Source: Butyricicoccus sp. (GTDB taxonomy: Bacteria > Bacillota > Clostridia > Oscillospirales > Butyricicoccaceae). Taken from it: a DNA stretch of 5,538 bases. The stretch spans positions 1 through 5,538 of the forward strand of contig JAUMSA010000232.1 in the NCBI GenBank assembly GCA_031293105.1, written 5' to 3'. The notes under the pieces were generated by a model that searched no databases, had not been told where the DNA came from, and worked only from the letters and a program-made list of their open reading frames with translations. The translations under genes were made by a program, and so were the position numbers. This document shows, piece after piece, positions 1 through 5,537 of this stretch. Positions within the stretch are counted from its first letter, which is position 1; each line of letters starts with the position of its first letter.

Positions 1-93
1 AGCTGGCGGTGCTTCCGGCTCTTCCTTGAAATACCGGATTTTCCGGATACTCATGAAAATTTGTGTTTTGAAAAGGAAAGTGATATCTGTATT
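1..93 (+). other. Left-edge leader upstream of RNase J, no gene assigned
   Basis: This stretch cannot be assigned a gene. Bases 55-93 are AT-rich compared with the genes beside them, which fits an untranslated leader. Bases 34-46 hold a short inverted repeat, CCGGA-TTT-TCCGG, with no T-tract after it, so it is not a convincing terminator. A TTGAAA at 26-31 could be a -35, but no good -10 stands at a normal distance. Two frames could carry the tail of an upstream gene: one ends at TGA 27-29, and another is open from base 2 to TGA 95-97, overlapping the RNase J start as ATGA. Neither tail is recognisable. Confidence 0.4.
73..84 (+). promoter_or_regulatory. Ribosome binding site that sets the RNase J start
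   Basis: AAGGAAAGTGAT resembles the full anti-16S complement AAGGAGGTGAT and ends 9 bases before ATG at 94. It lies inside the longer open frame that begins at TTG 61, so it argues for the ATG rather than the TTG as the true start. Confidence 0.7.
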
Positions 94-1752
94 ATGAAAG
101 AAAAATTGAAGATTATCCCGTTGGGCGGTTTGGATGAGATCGGCAAAAACATGACCGTGATCGAGTACGGAAACGACATCGTGGTCGTCGACTGCGGTCT
201 GGCCTTCCCGGATGACGACATGCTGGGTGTAGACCTGGTCATCCCGGACACCACCTACCTCAAGCGCAACCAGAAAAAGTTGCGCGGCTATCTCATCACC
301 CACGGTCACGAGGACCACATCGGCGCCCTGCCCTATGTCCTGCGCGAACTCAACGCGCCGGTCTATGGCACGCGCCTGACCTGCGGCATCATCGAAGCCA
401 AGCTGGCCGAACACCGCATGCCGTCCAAGGTGCGCCTCAACCGCATCAAAGCGGGCGATGTGATCAAGCTGGGATGTTTCTCGATTGAATTCATCCACAC
501 CAACCACTCCATCGCCGATTCGGTCGCGCTGGCCATCCGCACCCCGCTGGGTACGGTGATCCACACAGGCGACTTCAAGGTTGACCTCACCCCGGCTTCG
601 GGCGAGATGATCGACCTGGCGCGCTTTGGCGAACTGGGAAAGGAAGGCGTCCTGGCGCTGATGAGCGATTCGACCAACGTCGAGCGTCCCGGCTATACCC
701 CGTCTGAGCAGACGGTAGGTGCGAGCCTGGAGAAGTTCTTTAAGAACTGTAAGGAGCGCATCATCATCGCCACCTTTGCCTCGAACGTATCCCGCTTGCA
801 GCAGATCTTGGACATTGCCGCCAAATACGGGCGCAAGGTTGCCGTCTGCGGCCGCAGCATGGAGAAGATCACCCAGGTCGCCGGCGAACTCGGCTACCTG
901 ACCGACAAGGCCAAGGTCATGATCGACATTGGAGAAATGCGCCGTTACCCGCGGGAAAAGCTGGTGATCGTTTCGACCGGTTCCCAGGGCGAAACCATGT
1001 CGGCTCTGTACCGCATGGCCTACAACAGCCACAAGCAGGTGGAGGTTGTACCGGGCGACCGCATCCTGATTGCGGCGTCGGCCATTCCGGGCAATGAGAA
1101 GTCGATCAACAACATGGTCAACGAGCTGTACAAGAAGGGCGCCGAAGTCATCTATGACCGCAACGCGGCCCTGCACGTTTCCGGCCATGCCTGCCAGGAG
1201 GAGCAAAAGCTGATGCTCGCCCTGTGCCGACCCAAGTACTTCATCCCGGTTCATGGCGAACACCGCATGCTGCGCATGCACGCGCACCTGGGCGAACAGA
1301 TGGGCGTACCCAAGAAGAACGTGATCGTCGGCGAAATCGGCCGCCCGATCGAGATCGGGGAAAAGTCGGCACGTTTGGGCAATCCGGTGCCGTCCGGCCG
1401 TGTGCTGGTGGACGGCTTGGGCATTGGCGACGTAGGTTCGGCCGTTCTGCGAGACCGTAAGCACCTGTCCGAAGACGGTCTTCTGGTGGTCGTTATGACC
1501 ATGGATGCAACTTCGGGCGTAGTCATCGCTGGACCGGACATTGTTTCGCGTGGTTTTGTCTATGTCAAGGAAGCCGAAAAGCTGATGGAAGAACTGCGTA
1601 CCACCTGCCAGATTGCGCTCGACCGCTGCCTGGACGAGGGTGTACGCGACTGGAACGGCATCAAACTGGCTGTCAAGGGCGCTTTGAGCGATTACCTGTT
1701 CAAAAAGACCAAGCGCAGCCCGATGATTCTGCCGATCATTATGGAGATTTAA
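94..1752 (+). CDS. rnj: Ribonuclease J (5'-3' exo/endoribonuclease, metallo-beta-lactamase/beta-CASP)
   Basis: This gene encodes a 552-residue cytoplasmic RNase J, the usual family length. The enzyme degrades RNA 5'-3' from monophosphorylated ends, can also cut internally, and takes part in mRNA turnover and rRNA maturation. The N-terminal metallo-beta-lactamase domain carries HGHEDH at residues 70-75, His138 in NHSIADS, and Asp160 in HTGDFK, the expected ligands for two zinc ions. SDSTN (191-195) is followed by the beta-CASP domain. HVSGHA (361-366) and His387 in PVHGEH complete the metal and phosphate site. The remaining ~110 residues form the RNase J C-terminal domain. ATG 94 is chosen because a good ribosome binding site precedes it and the protein then starts MKEKLKIIPLGGLDEIG, as in homologues. 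The gene stands alone and converges on the histidine kinase gene across a shared terminator. Whether it matches B. subtilis J1 or J2 cannot be told without alignment. Confidence 0.96.
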   Translation: MKEKLKIIPLGGLDEIGKNMTVIEYGNDIVVVDCGLAFPDDDMLGVDLVIPDTTYLKRNQKKLRGYLITHGHEDHIGALPYVLRELNAPVYGTRLTCGIIEAKLAEHRMPSKVRLNRIKAGDVIKLGCFSIEFIHTNHSIADSVALAIRTPLGTVIHTGDFKVDLTPASGEMIDLARFGELGKEGVLALMSDSTNVERPGYTPSEQTVGASLEKFFKNCKERIIIATFASNVSRLQQILDIAAKYGRKVAVCGRSMEKITQVAGELGYLTDKAKVMIDIGEMRRYPREKLVIVSTGSQGETMSALYRMAYNSHKQVEVVPGDRILIAASAIPGNEKSINNMVNELYKKGAEVIYDRNAALHVSGHACQEEQKLMLALCRPKYFIPVHGEHRMLRMHAHLGEQMGVPKKNVIVGEIGRPIEIGEKSARLGNPVPSGRVLVDGLGIGDVGSAVLRDRKHLSEDGLLVVVMTMDATSGVVIAGPDIVSRGFVYVKEAEKLMEELRTTCQIALDRCLDEGVRDWNGIKLAVKGALSDYLFKKTKRSPMILPIIMEI

Positions 1753-1790
1753 AAAAAAGACCTTCTGGTTTTTCCAGAAGGTCTTTTTCT
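1751..1790. terminator. Bidirectional intrinsic terminator between RNase J and the histidine kinase
   Basis: A perfect 10-bp stem, GACCTTCTGG (1759-1768) with CCAGAAGGTC (1774-1783), encloses a TTTTT loop (1769-1773). Flanking A (1754-1758) and T (1784-1788) tracts extend it to 15 bp. The + strand has a T5 run after the stem. The - strand has a T8 run, the complement of 1751-1758. It can therefore end transcripts from both convergent genes. It begins within the RNase J stop codon and lies only a few bases beyond the kinase stop codon. Confidence 0.93.
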
Positions 1791-1795
1791 TATCT

Positions 1796-3019
1796 TTAAA
1801 AGCGAATGCGCAGCACGGTGCCCTGTTCCTTGCTGCTTTCGGCGGTAATGCGACCACCATGGTTTTGGACGATGCGCTGGGCAATCGCAAGCCCCAAGCC
1901 ATACCCGCCCGAATCCCCCGCGCGGGCCTCATCCACCCGGTAAAACCGGTCGAAAATATGGGGCAGGTCCTTTTCCGGGATGGGGTCGCCCGAATTGCTG
2001 ACCGCCAACATCAGTTTGCCATCCGTCCGGGTCAGCGCCACACGAATCCAACCGCCCTCCCCCGCATATTTGACCGCATTGTCCAGCAAAATGCCGATGA
2101 GCTGCCGCAGCTGCCCTTCGACACCCTGCAAATACAGGTCGGGCTGGATGTCAGCACGCACCCGAATGCCCTGCTCAAAGGCCACGGCCTCAAAGGACAG
2201 CAGACTGCTCCAGCACAGGTCGCTCAAATTGACCGATTCGGTTTCGGCGGGCAAGGCTCCGGCATCGCTCTGCGCCAAAAATAGCATGTCCTCCACCAGG
2301 CTTTTCATGCGCTCCGCCTCCTCGCGCGAGTTGACCACCCATTGGCGGTGCTGGGCGATGGAGTCCTCGGGATGAGCAAGCAAAATGCCCAGATTGGCCA
2401 AAATCACGGTCAAGGGGGTCTTAAGCTCATGGCTGGCATCGGTCACAAACCGCCGCTGCTGGACCCAGGCATTTTCCACCGGCTGGAGCGCCTTGCGGAA
2501 CAAAAACAGGCTGATGCACAGAAAGGCGCACAGCGACAACGTCCCAATGCCGCACAGAATCAAAATCAGGTTGCGCATGGCGATGGTTTCGTGGCTAGTG
2601 TCGGCAAAGGCCACCTTACAGCCCGACAGCGAATACCGCCGCAGATACCGCAGGGACAACTCGGGCAAAAAGCCGTGGTCGCTGTCCTCCTCCTGCACTA
2701 GGCGGGCGGCCTGTTCCACCACGGCGTCGCTGACCAAAACCCCGCCCCGGCCCAAAATCTGCGACACGTCGCCCTCGTCGTCGAGCATCAGCGTGAAGGT
2801 CGGTACTCGGTCGCCGGCTTCGTGGTTTTCGGTGCCGATACTGGGTTTGGTCCAGGTCGTGCTGCTGTGCTGCAAAATCGCCTGGCTGAGCGCCTGCTGG
2901 GTTTCGGCCTTGAGTACGCTCTGATACGCAAAACAGATGGCCCCAAACGCCACGAGCAGCACCACCAGCACGAGCAGCATATTGACCAGCACAAATTTGC
3001 GCCGCAGTTTGGAAATCAT
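1796..3019 (-). CDS. Membrane sensor histidine kinase of a two-component system
   Basis: This 407-residue kinase is predicted to sit in the cytoplasmic membrane and to phosphorylate the regulator encoded just upstream. Residues 9-32 form a first membrane segment after a basic start (KLRRK). An extracytoplasmic sensor region of about 118 residues follows, unlike any domain I recognise. A second membrane segment spans about 151-174. The catalytic core is complete: the H-box SHELKTPL has the phospho-accepting His197, the N-box has Asn314 in LLDNAVKYA, the G1 box has Asp345 in NSGDPI, the F-box is IFDRFYR (355-361), and the G2 box is GYGLGLAIAQ (372-381). Only about 20 residues separate the second membrane segment from His197, so a full HAMP linker is absent. 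ATG 3019 is chosen because it overlaps the regulator's stop codon as ATGA and has GGAGGG at 3029-3034, spaced 9 bases. An earlier start at 3076 would lie inside the regulator gene. The signal sensed is unknown. Confidence 0.93.
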   Translation of the reverse strand: MISKLRRKFVLVNMLLVLVVLLVAFGAICFAYQSVLKAETQQALSQAILQHSSTTWTKPSIGTENHEAGDRVPTFTLMLDDEGDVSQILGRGGVLVSDAVVEQAARLVQEEDSDHGFLPELSLRYLRRYSLSGCKVAFADTSHETIAMRNLILILCGIGTLSLCAFLCISLFLFRKALQPVENAWVQQRRFVTDASHELKTPLTVILANLGILLAHPEDSIAQHRQWVVNSREEAERMKSLVEDMLFLAQSDAGALPAETESVNLSDLCWSSLLSFEAVAFEQGIRVRADIQPDLYLQGVEGQLRQLIGILLDNAVKYAGEGGWIRVALTRTDGKLMLAVSNSGDPIPEKDLPHIFDRFYRVDEARAGDSGGYGLGLAIAQRIVQNHGGRITAESSKEQGTVLRIRF

Positions 3020-3693
3020 GCCTCTCCGCCCTCCAGGCGGTACCCCACCTTGCGCAGTGTGATGATACTCACGCACGAATCCAGGTAAAGCAGCTTTTTG
3101 CGCAGAAACGAAATATACGCCTCCACATTGTTGGCTTCGGCGTTGGATTCATAGCCCCAAACCTTGGTAATGAGCGTCTCCTTGGGCACAATGATGCGCG
3201 AATTGGCCATCAGCAGATGGAGCACATCAAATTCCTTGCGGTTGAGCCGCACCGACCGGCTGCCACACCGCAGGTCGTGGGTACTCAGGTCCAGCTTGAG
3301 GTCGCCGTATTCGAGCGCTTCGAGCACCACCTCGCCCTGGCGGCGGGACAGCGCCCGCACGCGGGCGAGCAGTTCCTCGGTGGCAAACGGCTTGGTCAGA
3401 TAATCGTCCGCGCCGCAGTCCAGTCCCTCCACCCGGTCGGCGACCGAGCTGCGCGCGGTCAGCATGAGGATGGGGGTGGTGTTCTTTTCGCGTCGGAGTG
3501 TGCGCGCGACTTCCAGCCCACTCATACCGGGCAGCATCACGTCAAGCAGCACCACATCGTATTGGCCCGAACGGGCATATTCCAGGCCGTCCAGCCCATT
3601 GTAAACCGCCTCGGCCGCATATTTCTGTTCCTGCATGATCTTCACCAGCACATCGGCCAGGCGGCGCTCGTCTTCAATAATCAGAATATTCAT
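3016..3693 (-). CDS. OmpR/PhoB-family response regulator
   Basis: This gene encodes a 225-residue DNA-binding response regulator, presumably phosphorylated by the downstream kinase. The receiver domain (about 1-117) has the acidic pocket Glu7-Asp8, the phospho-acceptor Asp51 in LLDVMLPG, Thr79 in MLTA, and Lys101 in TKPF. The C-terminal winged-helix domain (about 124-221) shows the usual LNRKEFDVLHLL and VWGYESNAEANNVEAYISFLRKKL stretches and ends in the typical KVGYRL hairpin. ATG 3693 is preceded by AGGTGAT at 3697-3703. The open frame continues upstream to 3807, but that extension runs through the promoter region and lacks homology to the receiver fold. Regulator and kinase overlap by 4 bases and are probably translationally coupled. 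The pair is transcribed divergently from spoIIGA. The sequence of the wing resembles CiaR-like regulators in a general way, not enough to name the gene. Confidence 0.94.
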   Translation of the reverse strand: MNILIIEDERRLADVLVKIMQEQKYAAEAVYNGLDGLEYARSGQYDVVLLDVMLPGMSGLEVARTLRREKNTTPILMLTARSSVADRVEGLDCGADDYLTKPFATEELLARVRALSRRQGEVVLEALEYGDLKLDLSTHDLRCGSRSVRLNRKEFDVLHLLMANSRIIVPKETLITKVWGYESNAEANNVEAYISFLRKKLLYLDSCVSIITLRKVGYRLEGGEA

Positions 3694-3696
3694 AGC

Positions 3697-3709
3697 ATCA
3701 CCTGCCTTT
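3697..3709 (-). promoter_or_regulatory. Ribosome binding site of the response regulator gene
   Basis: On the - strand AAAGGCAGGTGAT ends 3 bases before ATG 3693. The AGGTGAT part matches the 3' half of the anti-16S consensus, and this placement supports the short 225-residue start. Confidence 0.65.
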
Positions 3710-3738
3710 ATTATAGTACAAAGCCCCGACGAGGGGAA
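3710..3738 (-). promoter_or_regulatory. Candidate promoter of the two-component operon
   Basis: The - strand has a perfect TATAAT (3715-3710). A poor -35, TTCCCC (3738-3733), stands 17 bp upstream. The expected start point, near 3703, would leave a leader of only about 10 bases that begins at the ribosome binding site. The weak -35 together with repeats just upstream suggests a promoter that needs an activator. It is supported by position and the perfect -10 only. Confidence 0.45.
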
Positions 3739-3743
3739 TCCCC
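3733..3743. repeat. Short palindrome over the -35 of the regulator promoter
   Basis: GGGGA-A-TCCCC is an inverted repeat with 5-bp arms about a single base. It covers the weak -35 of the - strand promoter. The core GGGAATCC recurs at 3773-3780. It could be an operator, but a short GC-rich palindrome can also arise by chance. Confidence 0.35.
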
Positions 3744-3784
3744 CATTTCCTTCCCTTTCCCGGCTTGTCTGCGGGAATCCTGCC

Positions 3785-3811
3785 GGTTTTGGGGACACGT
3801 CCGGCAAAACC
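3785..3811. repeat. Nested dyad upstream of the spoIIG promoter
   Basis: GGTTTTG (3785-3791) is the reverse complement of CAAAACC (3805-3811). Inside it, GGAC (3793-3796) pairs with GTCC (3799-3802) about nearly the same centre, close to 3798. The element sits roughly 50-80 bases upstream of the expected spoIIG start point. That is a plausible place for a regulator site, but no known operator is recognised. Confidence 0.4.
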
Positions 3812-3823
3812 CATCCGTCCGGT

Positions 3824-3856
3824 TTGACAAAATCCCGCCCGTCCGCCCCCTATAAT
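3824..3856 (+). promoter_or_regulatory. spoIIG promoter with a 21-bp spacer and an overlapping Spo0A-box-like site
   Basis: TTGACA (3824-3829) and TATAAT (3851-3856) are both perfect sigma-A hexamers, but the spacer is 21 bp instead of about 17. The spoIIG promoter of B. subtilis is known for near-consensus hexamers about 22 bp apart, used by sigma-A RNA polymerase only when Spo0A~P is bound over the -35. Here TTTGTCAAA (complement of 3823-3831) overlaps the -35 and differs from the Spo0A box TTTGTCGAA at one position. The expected start point, near 3863, leaves a leader of about 19 bases that still contains the spoIIGA ribosome binding site. Spo0A dependence is inference from this resemblance. 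Confidence 0.8.
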
Positions 3857-3867
3857 GGAAGCTGGAC

Positions 3868-3877
3868 AAAGGAGGGG
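3868..3877 (+). promoter_or_regulatory. Ribosome binding site that sets the spoIIGA start
   Basis: AAAGGAGGGG contains GGAGG at 3871-3875, 6 bases before ATG 3882. The in-frame ATG at 3855 overlaps the -10 hexamer and would lie upstream of the transcript, so ATG 3882 is the better start. Confidence 0.8.
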
Positions 3878-3881
3878 CGTG

Positions 3882-4739
3882 ATGCGGGTCATCTATCTGG
3901 ACGTACTGGCTGGGGTCAACCTGGCCATGGACTATCTGATCCTGTGCGCGACGGCACGGCTGAGCGGCACCTTTGCCACCCGGCCCCGGCTGCTGCTGGG
4001 CGCCGCCGGTGGGGCGGTGTATGCGGTGCTCAGCTGTCTGCCCGGACTGAGCCTTCTATCCAGTCTGCTCGTCCAAGGGCTGGCCGGACTGCTGATGGTT
4101 CGTCTGGCCTTCGGCGGCCGCCGGATCGCCGAACTGGCCCGTCTGACGCTGCTGTTTTGGCTGATCTCGTGCGCCTGTGCTGGCGGCGCGCTGGCTTTGG
4201 GCCAGGTAAGCGACGCTTCCTTTTTCGCAGGCGGCGGCTATTATATCGACGTGCCGCTGCGTGTGGTCGCGGTGGCGGCCGCGCTGTGCTGGGTGCTGAC
4301 CGGGTTCGTGTTCCGGGGGCAGGCCGGGGACGGTGTTCGCGGGCGGCGAACCGCCGGGGTGCGGTTGGAATTTGCCGGGCAAACGGCTGAGTTTACCCTG
4401 CTGGTGGACAGCGGCAACGAACTGGCCGACCCGGTCAGCGGGCGGCCAGCGCTGGTGCTCGACCGGCGGGCGGCGGCCCGGGTACTGCCGGTCGAAGCGG
4501 CTGTCCCGCTGGCCGGTCTGACATCCGGCAACGCACCGGCGGTTTTGGCCGCCTTGCCAGGGACGTACCGGAGCCGCTTCCAGCTCTTACCCTACCGCGC
4601 GGTCGGGAAAGAGAGCGGTCTGCTGCTGGCCTTCCGTCCCGACCAGGCGGCGCGCGATGGCAAGCCTTGGGCCGGGCTGGCGGCTATCTCGCCCGCCCAG
4701 GTGGCGGGCGGACGATACGAAGGACTCATCGGACTATGA
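3882..4739 (+). CDS. spoIIGA: SpoIIGA, membrane aspartic protease that processes pro-SigE
   Basis: This 285-residue protein is slightly shorter than the ~309 residues of B. subtilis SpoIIGA. In that organism it lies in the mother-cell septal membrane and cuts the pro-sequence from SigE once the forespore signal SpoIIR arrives. The N-terminal half has about five hydrophobic segments (roughly 3-26, 37-52, 56-76, 86-108 and 122-144). It begins with the family-like YLDVLAGVNLAMDYLIL. The cytoplasmic C-terminal half carries DSGN at 176-179, with Asp176 the predicted catalytic residue; the B. subtilis counterpart is, as I recall, Asp183 in a DTGN motif. The motif is followed by a conserved-looking LPYRAVGKESGLLLAF (236-251). 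A single D-S/T-G motif per chain means a dimer is needed for a retropepsin-like site. The gene is followed 16 bases later by sigE, its substrate, which makes the call secure despite the poorly conserved membrane half. Confidence 0.94.
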   Translation: MRVIYLDVLAGVNLAMDYLILCATARLSGTFATRPRLLLGAAGGAVYAVLSCLPGLSLLSSLLVQGLAGLLMVRLAFGGRRIAELARLTLLFWLISCACAGGALALGQVSDASFFAGGGYYIDVPLRVVAVAAALCWVLTGFVFRGQAGDGVRGRRTAGVRLEFAGQTAEFTLLVDSGNELADPVSGRPALVLDRRAAARVLPVEAAVPLAGLTSGNAPAVLAALPGTYRSRFQLLPYRAVGKESGLLLAFRPDQAARDGKPWAGLAAISPAQVAGGRYEGLIGL

Positions 4740-4748
4740 AAGGGGACG
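4739..4748 (+). promoter_or_regulatory. Ribosome binding site of sigE
   Basis: The site is AAAGGGGACG, with AGGGG at 4741-4745, about 10 bases before ATG 4756. It directly follows the spoIIGA stop codon. Earlier in-frame starts, such as ATG 4657, lie inside spoIIGA and would add residues unlike any SigE. Confidence 0.55.
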
Positions 4749-4755
4749 AAATCGT

Positions 4756-5460
4756 ATGCTTTTCCAATGGTTACACAAACTTCTCCTCCGACTGGGGCTG
4801 CGGCGGGAGGATGGCATCTACTTCATCGGCGGCGGTGAAGTGCTTCCCCCGCCGATGAAGCCCGAAGAGGAAGCCCGCACGCTGGAAGCCCTGCAAGCCG
4901 GGGAAAGCTGGGCGCGCGACAAGCTGATCGAACATAACCTGCGGCTGGTCGTCTATATTGCGCGCAAGTTTGAAAACACCAACGTCGGGATTGAAGATTT
5001 AATTTCCATCGGCACCATTGGCCTTATCAAGGCCGTGGGCACCTTCAAGCCGGACAAGAAAGTCAAGCTGGCGACCTATGCGTCGCGCTGTGTGGAAAAC
5101 GAAATCCTCATGCACCTGCGCAAAGTATCCGGCCAGCGGGCCGAGGTGTCGTTTGACGAGCCACTCTCGTCCGACTGGGACGGCAACGAACTGCTCCTGT
5201 CCGACATTTTGGGCACCGAACCGGACAGCGTCATGCGCCCCATCGAGGACGATGTGGACCGCGAGCTGCTGCGCCGGGCGCTCACCCGCCTGCCGCCCCG
5301 CGAAATGCACATCATCGCCATGCGGTTTGGGCTGGGCGGTCGCGACAGTCTGACCCAAAAAGAGGTCGCCGACCGGCTGGGCATCTCGCAGTCGTACATA
5401 TCTCGCCTGGAAAAGCGCATCATCGCGCGGATGAAAAAAGATATCCTCAAGTGGGTCTAA
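4756..5460 (+). CDS. sigE: RNA polymerase sigma-E precursor (mother-cell sporulation sigma factor)
   Basis: This 234-residue protein is very close to B. subtilis pro-SigE (239 residues). It directs early mother-cell gene expression after engulfment begins. Residues 1-22 (MLFQWLHKLLLRLGLRREDGIY) form an amphipathic, basic pro-sequence, and the probable cut lies between Tyr22 and Phe23, just before IGGGEVLPPP. Region 2 spans about 58-125: NLRLVVYIARKFENT, then DLISIGTIGLIKAV (81-94) for core binding, then KLATYASRCVENEILMHLR (104-122) for -10 recognition. VSFDEPLSSDWDGNELLLSD (131-150) is a SigE hallmark. Region 4 ends in the helix-turn-helix TQKEVADRLGISQSYISRLEKRI (200-222) for the -35. The gene is co-transcribed with spoIIGA from the spoIIG promoter, and a terminator follows at once. 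No truncation or frameshift is seen. Confidence 0.97.
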   Translation: MLFQWLHKLLLRLGLRREDGIYFIGGGEVLPPPMKPEEEARTLEALQAGESWARDKLIEHNLRLVVYIARKFENTNVGIEDLISIGTIGLIKAVGTFKPDKKVKLATYASRCVENEILMHLRKVSGQRAEVSFDEPLSSDWDGNELLLSDILGTEPDSVMRPIEDDVDRELLRRALTRLPPREMHIIAMRFGLGGRDSLTQKEVADRLGISQSYISRLEKRIIARMKKDILKWV

Positions 5461-5467
5461 CGACAAG

Positions 5468-5498
5468 CGGAAGGGAAACCTTCCGTTTTTTCTTTTTT
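5468..5498 (+). terminator. Intrinsic terminator of the spoIIG operon
   Basis: A 7-bp stem, CGGAAGG (5468-5474) with CCTTCCG (5479-5485), closes a GAAA tetraloop of the stable GNRA type. Two T6 runs (5486-5491 and 5493-5498), separated by one C, follow. It begins 7 bases after the sigE stop codon, so spoIIG is likely a two-gene operon and the next gene needs its own promoter. Confidence 0.9.
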
Positions 5499-5508
5499 CG
5501 GAAAAGCC

Positions 5509-5537
5509 ATGACATTTTGTTTTTGGTTTGATATACT
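5509..5537 (+). promoter_or_regulatory. Sigma-A-type promoter for a gene beyond the right edge
   Basis: ATGACA (5509-5514) and TATACT (5532-5537) each match the consensus at 5 of 6 positions and are 17 bp apart. A TG at 5529-5530 adds the extended -10 motif. It lies just past the spoIIG terminator in AT-rich DNA. The start point would fall about 6 bases outside the window. In many spore formers sigG follows sigE, but the downstream gene cannot be seen here. Confidence 0.65.

Noticed and set aside
34..46. CCGGA-TTT-TCCGG hairpin as a terminator of an upstream gene
   Set aside because: The stem is only 5 bp and no T-tract follows it.
61..93. TTG 61 as the RNase J start (11 extra residues)
   Set aside because: The good ribosome binding site at 73-84 lies inside this extension, the extra residues do not look like any RNase J, and no site precedes TTG 61.
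68..95. TTGAAA and TATTAT 16 bp apart as an RNase J promoter
   Set aside because: The -10 would overlap the ATG at 94, so the transcript would start inside the gene and could not carry the ribosome binding site.
2385..2924. A + strand open frame of 179 codons opposite the histidine kinase
   Set aside because: The kinase frame has all catalytic boxes. The opposite frame has a low-complexity Arg/Ser-rich product, typical of antisense frames in GC-rich genes.
3694..3807. N-terminal extension of the response regulator to 3807
   Set aside because: Receiver domains begin at MNILIIEDE. The extension crosses the promoter and has no matching fold, while a ribosome binding site precedes ATG 3693.
3217..3855. 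A + strand open frame of 212 codons opposite the response regulator
   Set aside because: It is the mirror of a highly conserved regulator, runs through the intergenic region and both promoters, and has no recognisable domain.
3855..3881. ATG 3855 as the spoIIGA start
   Set aside because: It overlaps the -10 hexamer TATAAT and lies upstream of the expected transcript start. ATG 3882 has a much better ribosome binding site.
4736..4739. ATGA overlap at the spoIIGA stop as translational coupling to sigE
   Set aside because: The ATG at 4736 is out of frame with sigE and opens only a short frame ending at 4858 inside sigE, with no recognisable product.
4657..4755. ATG 4657 as the sigE start
   Set aside because: It would overlap spoIIGA deeply and add 33 residues unlike any SigE. 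ATG 4756 gives a normal pro-sequence length.
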